From Deltaproteobacteria bacterium (GTDB lineage Bacteria > Myxococcota > Polyangia > Polyangiales > B10-G4), in assembly GCA_019312705.1 (NCBI GenBank), contig JAFDCW010000331.1:1-5817 (forward strand): 5,817 nt of DNA, in the 5' to 3' direction. Positions within the stretch are counted from its first letter, which is position 1; every line of letters begins with the position of its first letter. Of this stretch, positions 1 through 4,950 are shown piece after piece. The notes beneath the pieces are model-generated. The model had not been told where the DNA came from and did no database searches. It saw only the letters and a program-made list of their open reading frames with translations. A program made the translations under genes and the position numbers.

Positions 1-1
1 C

Positions 2-838
2 GGCCAACTCGAGGGAGTGCACTTCGCGGGCCTCACGCTCCTGACCGTCGCGATGGCCTATGGGCTGTGGCGCGTTCGCAAGACTCTCCCCATCACCTCT
101 TGGGGCATGCTGTGGTTCGTTTCGACGCTCGCTCCGGTCGCGGTCGTCACCACGATGCTCTGGCCCGGATTCGGTCGCTTTCTCTACCTACCGAGCGTGG
201 GAGCCGCCGTCGGCCTCGCCGATGTCGGGGCCTTCGTGCTCCGACGGTACCCGAACATTCGTCGTCCGCTGCTGGTCTTGGGTGCCGTCTATGCAGGGGC
301 CCTCGCCCTCGTCCTGTCCCAGTGGGTGACGGACTATCGCACCACCGAGACGCTCTACACCGCCGCGATCGAGGCGGACCCCGAACTCGGCCCCGCCCAC
401 GGGTGGCTCGGCATGGCCTACGTGAACGACGAGCGCTACGCGGATGCGGTCGGCCCGCTTTCCATCGCCCACCAGCTGTCCCCGGAAGAGCCTCGCTATC
501 TCACGCACCTCGGCGACGCTTTCACGCACTTGGGCGACCGCCAAGGCATGCAGCGAGTCGCGGCCGAAGGCATCGCCCTCTACGACCAGCCCGGGTATTT
601 TCACGTCATGCTGGTCAATCTCTACAACGCGGACCGCCCTGACCTCGCGTCAGAGAACATCCTCGAGTGCCTGCGCAAGGACCCCGCCGACGACGAGTGC
701 GGACGAATCCTCACGGCATTGCTCACCCGCCACCCGGCCCGGGCTCGTTACCGCGACCACGTCGTCACTCTCCTCGAAGAACCTCGCTATGCCGACCTCG
801 CCATCCAGGTAGGCCCCTTCCTCGACGGGCTCCCGTGA
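2..838 (+). CDS. C-terminal part of a membrane protein with TPR repeats, TMTC/GT-C-like (5' truncated)
   Basis: The frame is open to the left edge, so the GTG at 17 is probably internal and the real start lies upstream. About 278 residues are visible. The first third is hydrophobic with three to four likely membrane segments. Between them, near 176-202, lies RFLYLPSVG, which resembles the (D/E)RYLYLPSxG signature I know from TMTC-type and bacterial GT-C membrane proteins carrying C-terminal TPRs. The region after about position 380 is soluble: one clear TPR (AHGWLGMAYVNDERYADAVG onward, ending near Pro-32 of the repeat) is followed by two or three degenerate repeats. In such proteins the membrane part transfers sugars from lipid carriers and the TPRs face substrate or partners. 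The catalytic N-terminus is not visible, so activity cannot be judged. The next gene starts 22 bases downstream, which suggests an operon. The family assignment is moderately sure; the substrate is unknown. Confidence 0.7.
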   Translation, partial: GQLEGVHFAGLTLLTVAMAYGLWRVRKTLPITSWGMLWFVSTLAPVAVVTTMLWPGFGRFLYLPSVGAAVGLADVGAFVLRRYPNIRRPLLVLGAVYAGALALVLSQWVTDYRTTETLYTAAIEADPELGPAHGWLGMAYVNDERYADAVGPLSIAHQLSPEEPRYLTHLGDAFTHLGDRQGMQRVAAEGIALYDQPGYFHVMLVNLYNADRPDLASENILECLRKDPADDECGRILTALLTRHPARARYRDHVVTLLEEPRYADLAIQVGPFLDGLP

Positions 839-860
839 CCGGCCTGCCGCTCGCTCTCCC

Positions 861-2912
861 ATGACTCGACCAGAGGAAATGCTTTCGCGACCCGTTCTGG
901 GCGCCGCCATCACCGCGACGCTCGGACTCGTGCTCGCCGGCACCTTCGACATCCACAACATCGACACCTTCGGGCACCTGGCCCAGGGTCGCCAGATAGC
1001 AGAACTGGGGTACGTGCCCTCAGTCGACACGTTCTCCTTCTGGCAGGACACGCCGCAACCCTGGCGCAACTACGAGTGGGGCAGCGACATGCTCTTCTGG
1101 CTCGTATTCAGCGCCCTCGGAGCCCCCGGCCTCCTGGCGCTGAAGGGCGTTCTGCTCGCGGGCGTGGCGGCGCTGCTGCTTCGACGCGCCGCAGACCCCC
1201 CGGGCGCTCGAAACCTGGCCGTCCTCACCACCGCCGCCTTGATCCTCTGGGCTATCCCCGCCGCGCGCTTCCGACTGACGATGCGACCGGAGCTCTTCGG
1301 CTATTTCTTCTCCGCCGTCTACCTGCTGGGGTTGAGCCGGCTCGCGACGGGCCACCTTCCGCGAAAGTCGCGCCTCGGGTGCATGGCCGGACTCGTCGGG
1401 TGTCACGTGCTCTGGGTCAACCTCCACGGCTCCCATCTCCTGGGCGTCGCCCTCGCCGGCGCGCATCTGCTGCCGGCGCTGCGCAACCGCGCTGCGCGGC
1501 GAGATCTCATCCTCGTCCTCGTCGGCTTCGGGGTGGCCTCGTGCATTTCGCCGTTCGGGCCCGCAATCGTCATCGATGCGGTCAACCACGTCGCGGACCC
1601 GGCGTATCGGGGTCTCGTCCGAGAGTGGTTGCCCTGGTCGTCGAACGACCCCGTCTTCTTCCTCGTCGCGCTGGTGACCCAGACGCTGCTCCTGGCCGCA
1701 AGCGCAATAGCCCTCTACCGAGGCGACCGGGCGGACCAGGGTGCCCTCGTGGCGACGGTCTTTCTGGCCGCCCTCGGCTTTCACTCGATTCGCTTCGTCG
1801 CGACCTTCCTGCTGCTCTCGTCGCCGCTGATCGCGACGGGGCTGGCGCGCATTGCCCCGTCCCGGGTCCGGGAGGCTCCGAAGGCGTTCGTCTTTGCCGC
1901 CCTGACCCTCAGCGCCGCCCTGACGCTCTGGCTCACCAGCCTCATGCCGCCTCCCCGGGGCGTCGGCATCGGCATCGATCAATCGGGCCTGCCCGTGGCC
2001 GCGGCCCGGACCCTCGAAGAAGACCTACCGGGCTCACGGCTCTTGGCACCGATCCATACGTCCTGGTACCTCATGTTCGCCGCTCCCTCGGCGCGGCTTC
2101 TCGTGGATGGCCGTGTCCCGTTTTACGGAGCGCCCCACATCACGGAGGTGCGGGACGCATTCTTCAACCCGCCACTCCTCGCACGCCTTCTCGAACGGCA
2201 CCGCATCGACGCCGTGGTCCTCGATTTTTCTTCGTCGGGTACCCAGGCAGCGATAGCCACGCTCGCGGGTACCGAAGGCTACTATCCGATCTCCATCGAA
2301 AACCATCACGTCCTCTTTGCTGCGTTTACGCCGGGGCGTGAGGCGCTCTTCCAACGGCGCGCGTTTCGCGTCCTACCCCCGCGCCTGGACGCCGACCCCC
2401 TGCTCGCGGACAACGCGCCGGTGGCTGCGATGCACGCTGAGATCGCGCGCCTCGGACAGAGCCCAGAGACGGCAGCAATCCGCGCCTGGTACGAGGGGGT
2501 CCTCGCCCTCCGCGCGCTTCGGCGCGGCGGCGGGGCGGGCTTCCGCGCGCCGGACACCGAGGCCTCCCGGGCTCTCGCCGAGGAGGCGAGCCGAAACCTC
2601 GATCGCGCCGCACGGCAGTACCCCCTCGTCCCCCTGGTGCACTCGTATCGGGCCCTCGCCGCCGTCGCCGCGTGCCACCCCGACACAGCGCGCGCGGCCA
2701 TAGAGGACTCGCTGCTCGACGGTGAAAACCGAGAGGCGTCTATAGCCACGGTCGAGATGGCGCTGCGTTTGGGGGACGAGGGCCCCGCCCGGGACCTCCT
2801 GGGCGCGGCCGAGGACGAGCCCGCCCTCGCCGGGGATCCATGGCTCGCGGCCCTCGGCCGAGACCTCGAGGCAGGCGTGCGTTGTACGCCAACCGCATCG
2901 GCCGTGTGGTAG
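861..2912 (+). CDS. Multi-pass membrane protein, GT-C glycosyltransferase-like, with soluble C-terminal helical domain
   Basis: 683 residues. A membrane segment at about 12-29 is followed by a loop with D30, D35, H39, G43, P53, D56 and the YEW at 71-73. This matches the pattern 'D.DtxxHLxxGrxIxxxGxxPxxDxFS...W..yEW' seen after the first helix of many uncharacterised GT-C-like membrane proteins, where acidic residues in this loop are expected to be catalytic. Roughly eight more hydrophobic segments follow, the last at about 343-361. A soluble domain then contains VDGR (D416-R418) followed by FYG, and a VVLDF strand, also typical of that family. From about residue 510 to the end the protein is alpha-helical and TPR-like. 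The start is uncertain: ATG at 861 has no clear ribosome site, and ATG at 879 follows AGAGGA but too closely. The gene lies between another GT-C/TPR gene and three pilins, so a role in modifying pilins or surface glycans is plausible but inferred. No frameshift is seen. Confidence 0.7.
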   Translation: MTRPEEMLSRPVLGAAITATLGLVLAGTFDIHNIDTFGHLAQGRQIAELGYVPSVDTFSFWQDTPQPWRNYEWGSDMLFWLVFSALGAPGLLALKGVLLAGVAALLLRRAADPPGARNLAVLTTAALILWAIPAARFRLTMRPELFGYFFSAVYLLGLSRLATGHLPRKSRLGCMAGLVGCHVLWVNLHGSHLLGVALAGAHLLPALRNRAARRDLILVLVGFGVASCISPFGPAIVIDAVNHVADPAYRGLVREWLPWSSNDPVFFLVALVTQTLLLAASAIALYRGDRADQGALVATVFLAALGFHSIRFVATFLLLSSPLIATGLARIAPSRVREAPKAFVFAALTLSAALTLWLTSLMPPPRGVGIGIDQSGLPVAAARTLEEDLPGSRLLAPIHTSWYLMFAAPSARLLVDGRVPFYGAPHITEVRDAFFNPPLLARLLERHRIDAVVLDFSSSGTQAAIATLAGTEGYYPISIENHHVLFAAFTPGREALFQRRAFRVLPPRLDADPLLADNAPVAAMHAEIARLGQSPETAAIRAWYEGVLALRALRRGGGAGFRAPDTEASRALAEEASRNLDRAARQYPLVPLVHSYRALAAVAACHPDTARAAIEDSLLDGENREASIATVEMALRLGDEGPARDLLGAAEDEPALAGDPWLAALGRDLEAGVRCTPTASAVW

Positions 2913-2920
2913 AGTAGACT

Positions 2921-2936
2921 TGGCCTGGGCGTTGCA
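2921..2936 (+). promoter_or_regulatory. Sigma-54 (-24/-12) promoter for pilin 1
   Basis: TGGCCTG, four bases, then TTGCA. The GG at 2922-2923 and GC at 2934-2935 have the exact spacing of the consensus TGGCACG-N4-TTGCW, and only two positions of the -24 block differ. It lies in the 45-base gap after the stop of the preceding gene. The predicted transcription start is near 2947, which would leave an untranslated leader of only about 11 bases holding little more than the AGAGG ribosome site. Sigma-54 control of pilin genes through the PilS/PilR pair is established in Myxococcus, Geobacter and Pseudomonas. Confidence 0.8.
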
Positions 2937-2947
2937 GAGCCCCCGGC

Positions 2948-2952
2948 AGAGG
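2948..2952 (+). promoter_or_regulatory. Ribosome binding site of pilin 1
   Basis: AGAGG lies five bases before the ATG at 2958. It supports this start, which also gives a standard 10-residue prepilin leader. Confidence 0.8.
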
Positions 2953-2957
2953 CAAAA

Positions 2958-3491
2958 ATGACCCGACCGCGTCCCGCATCCGCCGGCTTCACCTTGATCG
3001 AGCTAATGATCGTCGTAGCGATCATCGGCGTTTTGTCTGCCGTGGCGATCCCATCGTTCCAAACCTACATCTACAAATCCAAGGTCATCGAAGCGACGAC
3101 CTTCCTCGGCGAGATCAAACAACGCCAAGAGTCCTATCGGGCGGAGTTTGGCCAGTACTGCGCGGTGAGCGGCACGACCTCCATCACGGCCTACAGCCCC
3201 ACCTCCGTACCCTCCGACGGCATCGCCGTCGCGTGGCCGGCTTCGGCCGCCTGGAGCACCCTCGGAGCGAGCCCTGACGGGAACGTGCGCTTCCAGTACG
3301 CGACCGTTGCAGGCTATCCCGGCACCGTCCCTGCGTTGGCCGGCGGTGGCGCTTTGGGCTACACCGGCGCCGATTTCTGGTTCGTATCCCAAGCCCGGGG
3401 CGACCTCGACGGAAACGGCACGAATCTCACCGTCGAGTCCTATTCCGAGAGCACGGGCATCTACCTCTCCGCAGCCAAGGGATGGGAGTGA
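2958..3491 (+). CDS. Type IV prepilin, PilA-like (pilin 1)
   Basis: 177 residues. The leader [10 protein letters not shown] ends in Gly-10, the prepilin peptidase (PilD) cleavage site. Mature F11 starts the hydrophobic helix [24 protein letters not shown], with E15 at mature position +5. The mature protein would be inserted in the inner membrane and polymerised into a pilus or pseudopilus. The head (about residues 40-177) includes [12 protein letters not shown], a Ser/Thr-rich stretch at 71-86 (candidate O-glycosylation region), an [10 protein letters not shown] segment and an acidic loop D149-L-D-G-N-G that resembles a calcium-binding loop. There is only one cysteine, C68, so the usual pilin disulfide cannot form within the chain. 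It belongs to a different pilin subtype from the next two genes. It has its own sigma-54 promoter. Major pilin, minor pilin or type II secretion pseudopilin are all possible; the prepilin call is very sure. Confidence 0.95.
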   Translation: MTRPRPASAGFTLIELMIVVAIIGVLSAVAIPSFQTYIYKSKVIEATTFLGEIKQRQESYRAEFGQYCAVSGTTSITAYSPTSVPSDGIAVAWPASAAWSTLGASPDGNVRFQYATVAGYPGTVPALAGGGALGYTGADFWFVSQARGDLDGNGTNLTVESYSESTGIYLSAAKGWE

Positions 3492-3494
3492 GCA

Positions 3495-3516
3495 TTCGGT
3501 GGGCTGGCCCACCGAA
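3495..3516. repeat. Perfect inverted repeat just after the pilin 1 stop
   Basis: Arms TTCGGTGGGC (3495-3504) and GCCCACCGAA (3507-3516) are exact complements around a 2-base centre, beginning four bases after the stop codon. As RNA it gives an 8-10 bp hairpin that could protect or help end the pilin 1 transcript. It is not followed by a T run, so it is not a typical intrinsic terminator. It could instead be a protein binding site about 150 bases upstream of the pilin 2 start of transcription. Confidence 0.8.
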
Positions 3517-3596
3517 CACCTCCCCGAGCTGACAAATTTCGTCACCAGTGCCCGCCGAAGGTGACGAATCGGGGCGTAGGAAAGTGGCCCAGCCCA
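3500..3596 (+). other. Nested inverted repeats: candidate structured RNA or activator-binding region
   Basis: Three helices nest inside one another. The outer pairs 3500-3512 with 3584-3596 (12 of 13 positions, one C-C mismatch). The middle pairs CCCCGA 3522-3527 with TCGGGG 3569-3574. The inner pairs TTCGTCACC 3538-3546 with GGTGACGAA 3560-3568 around a 13-base loop. The outer helix competes with the local hairpin at 3495-3516. The region is upstream of the pilin 2 promoter, so it would be in the pilin 1 transcript or a separate RNA, not in the pilin 2 leader. I looked for the conserved cores of the c-di-GMP-I (GEMM) riboswitch and did not find them. As DNA, the inner repeat is centred near -103 relative to the predicted pilin 2 start, a normal distance for a PilR-type enhancer site. 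Both readings are inference. Confidence 0.4.
3538..3568. promoter_or_regulatory. Inverted repeat, candidate enhancer site for a sigma-54 activator
   Basis: The exact 9-base arms TTCGTCACC and GGTGACGAA are separated by 13 bases. The centre is about 103 bases upstream of the predicted pilin 2 transcription start, within the range where PilR/NtrC-type activators bind. No known PilR motif was matched, so the role is a guess from position and symmetry. Confidence 0.3.
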
Positions 3597-3629
3597 GATA
3601 AACAGATGGATACTCGGCCGCGCATGGGG

Positions 3630-3645
3630 AGGCACAGAGATTGCT
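3630..3645 (+). promoter_or_regulatory. Sigma-54 (-24/-12) promoter for pilin 2
   Basis: AGGCACA, four bases, then TTGCT: GG at 3631-3632 and GC at 3643-3644 have exact consensus spacing. It differs from TGGCACG-N4-TTGCW only at the first and last bases of the -24 block. The predicted start of transcription is near 3656, giving a leader of about 48 bases. The TTG at 3641, which could be mistaken for a start codon of a longer pilin, is the -12 element itself. Confidence 0.8.
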
Positions 3646-3687
3646 AAACCCCCAACCCAGGCGAGACGTCCTCGCCCCGGACCCACC

Positions 3688-3693
3688 AAGGAG
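3688..3693 (+). promoter_or_regulatory. Ribosome binding site of pilin 2
   Basis: AAGGAG lies ten bases before the ATG at 3704. It decides that start over the upstream in-frame TTG at 3641 and the later ATG at 3716. Confidence 0.9.
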
Positions 3694-3703
3694 AACTCAA
3701 GGC

Positions 3704-4267
3704 ATGCAGAAGCTCATGAGGAAGAAAGCTGGTTTCACGCTCATCGAGCTGATGATCGTCGTAGCCATTATCGGCATTTTGGCGGCCATCGCGCTGCCTG
3801 CGTTCATCGGTTACGTGCGTCGGTCCAAGACGTCAGAAGCGACGAGCAACCTGAAGGGGCTCTTCGTGGGCGCCAGCGGCTACTTCACCCAGGAACGTAC
3901 CGCCCAGGGCATCACCGCGAACACCGCCGGCCATTGCACGGTAGCGGTGGGCGCTCAGACGCCCGCGGCGATTCCCGCCGGTGTCAAGGTCACGACGGAC
4001 TTCTCGACCGTCGCATCCTTCCGCGACCTCGGGTTCTCCATCGCAGATTATCACTACTATGCCTACGAGATCACCGAGTCCAGTGACACCTGTGGCTTCG
4101 CCTCGCCGGCGGCCGGCGCCGTCTCCGAGGTCTACCGATTCCAGGCCTGGGGCGACCTCGACGGTGACGGCGCCAACTCCGCCTTGTTCGAGCTTGCTGT
4201 CGGTGTGAATGACAATGGTGAACTCTTTCGCGCTCCTGGTTTCTACGTCCAGAACGAGCTCGAGTAG
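3704..4267 (+). CDS. Type IV prepilin, PilA-like (pilin 2)
   Basis: 187 residues. The leader [10 protein letters not shown] is basic and ends in Gly-10; mature F11 starts [24 protein letters not shown] with E15 at +5, the class A prepilin signature for PilD cleavage and N-methylation. The head has C78 (in HCTV) and C130, a likely disulfide pair, an aromatic cluster DYHYYAYE at 115-122, an acidic loop D151-L-D-G-D-G like a calcium-binding loop, and an RAPGFY tail. It has a strong ribosome site, its own sigma-54 promoter and a strong terminator directly after it. That makes it a self-contained, probably highly expressed unit and the best candidate for the main pilus subunit. Pilin 3 is a close paralogue that aligns without gaps through C130. 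The prepilin call is very sure; the major-subunit role is inferred from the transcription signals. Confidence 0.95.
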   Translation: MQKLMRKKAGFTLIELMIVVAIIGILAAIALPAFIGYVRRSKTSEATSNLKGLFVGASGYFTQERTAQGITANTAGHCTVAVGAQTPAAIPAGVKVTTDFSTVASFRDLGFSIADYHYYAYEITESSDTCGFASPAAGAVSEVYRFQAWGDLDGDGANSALFELAVGVNDNGELFRAPGFYVQNELE

Positions 4268-4290
4268 GCGACACTCGTTGGTGTGAAAAC

Positions 4291-4325
4291 CTCCCTGTGT
4301 GGTCTCGACCGCACGGGGAGTTTTT
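4291..4325 (+). terminator. Rho-independent terminator after pilin 2
   Basis: CTCCCTGTGTGG (4291-4302) pairs with CCGCACGGGGAG (4309-4320) as a 12-bp stem with two G-U pairs and a 6-base loop, followed by TTTTTCTTT. The AAAA at 4286-4289 could extend the stem into the T run. It starts 23 bases after the pilin 2 stop and ends about 40 bases before the pilin 3 start, so it divides the two genes. Confidence 0.9.
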
Positions 4326-4355
4326 CTTTGTGGTGGACGAGTGAAGGCCGTGCAC

Positions 4356-4361
4356 GAGGAG
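4356..4361 (+). promoter_or_regulatory. Ribosome binding site of pilin 3
   Basis: GAGGAG lies five bases before the ATG at 4367. It selects that start over the in-frame GTG at 4283, which lies at the edge of the terminator and would give an atypically long leader. Confidence 0.85.
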
Positions 4362-4366
4362 CCCTG

Positions 4367-4912
4367 ATGGAGCGGAACGGTGCGAGACAGACGGGATTCA
4401 CGCTCATCGAGCTGATGATCGTCGTGGCCATCGTCGGCCTGCTTGCCGCCATCGCCCTGCCAGCCTTCACCGCCTACATCGGGCGCGCAAAGGCGTCCGA
4501 GGCGACCTCGAACCTCAAGCAGATCTTTACCGGCGCCGCCGTCTACTACAGCGCCGTCCGGACTGAGCAAGGCATCGCCCCGACAGTCGCCGACCATTGC
4601 ACCGTGGGCTCGACGGCGGGCACCCTCCCGGCGGTCCCCGGGCCCCAGAAGCAAAGGGTCGACTTCACTGCCGATCCCAATTTCTCCGCGGTCGCATACA
4701 GCATCGGGGACTTCGTTCTCTTTGCCTACGGCATTACCAGCATCGGCGAAGCTTGCGACCAATCGGCGAACACGGCGCTGTACACCTTCTATGCGGAGGG
4801 CGACATCGACGGCGATGGGACTAGGAGCCGCTACGAGATCTCGGCCGGCACGAACCCCGTCAACGAGATGTACCGTGCGCCGGGCTTCTACATTGTCAAC
4901 GACGGCGAGTAG
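4367..4912 (+). CDS. Type IV prepilin, PilA-like (pilin 3), paralogue of pilin 2
   Basis: 181 residues. The leader [10 protein letters not shown] ends in Gly-10; mature F11 begins [24 protein letters not shown] with E15 at +5. It aligns to pilin 2 without gaps to residue 130: SEATSNLK, RTxQGI, HCTV (C78), FAYGI and C130 fall at the same positions. It also shares the acidic loop (D146-I-D-G-D-G) and the RAPGFY tail. The pair must come from a tandem duplication. The variable stretch lies at about 81-110. It is preceded by the pilin 2 terminator, with only about 40 bases between and no convincing promoter, so expression is probably lower, by read-through. A TGG...GGC sequence near 4333-4347 has sigma-54 spacing but is a poor match. 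It may be a minor or alternative subunit; the prepilin call is very sure. Confidence 0.95.
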   Translation: MERNGARQTGFTLIELMIVVAIVGLLAAIALPAFTAYIGRAKASEATSNLKQIFTGAAVYYSAVRTEQGIAPTVADHCTVGSTAGTLPAVPGPQKQRVDFTADPNFSAVAYSIGDFVLFAYGITSIGEACDQSANTALYTFYAEGDIDGDGTRSRYEISAGTNPVNEMYRAPGFYIVNDGE

Positions 4913-4937
4913 CGCGCTCTTCGAGTAGACTCCCGCC

Positions 4938-4943
4938 AAGGTG
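4938..4943 (+). promoter_or_regulatory. Ribosome binding site of the TPR protein gene
   Basis: AAGGTG lies seven bases before the ATG at 4951 and supports that start. Confidence 0.75.
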
Positions 4944-4950
4944 CACCAAG

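Noticed and set aside
1076..2341. 421-codon frame on the plus strand and a 320-codon minus frame (1020-1982) inside the 861-2912 gene
   Set aside because: Both are Arg/Pro/Gly-rich, low-complexity shadows of a membrane protein with clear family motifs.
2807..2859. Inverted repeat GGCCGAGG / CCTCGGCC near -114 of the pilin 1 promoter
   Set aside because: Its position would suit an enhancer, but 8-base GC-rich arms within coding sequence are likely by chance and do not match the repeat before pilin 2.
3641..3703. TTG start giving pilin 2 a 31-residue leader
   Set aside because: The TTG is the -12 promoter element, upstream of the predicted transcription start, and AAGGAG plus a standard 10-residue leader support ATG 3704.
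3492..3703. c-di-GMP-I (GEMM) or related riboswitch in front of pilin 2, as found at some pilin genes
   Set aside because: The conserved core segments were not found, and the structured part lies upstream of the predicted promoter.
4333..4347. Sigma-54 promoter for pilin 3
   Set aside because: Spacing of GG and GC fits, but the -24 and -12 blocks match poorly (TGGACGA, AGGC), unlike the two clear promoters nearby.
4283..4366. GTG start giving pilin 3 a 38-residue leader
   Set aside because: It would place coding sequence through the terminator hairpin; GAGGAG and a 10-residue leader support ATG 4367.
3833..4939. Long open frame on the minus strand (368 codons) across pilins 2 and 3
   Set aside because: It is antisense to two certain prepilin genes, has no recognisable domain and crosses the terminator. 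Long antisense frames are common in GC-rich DNA.
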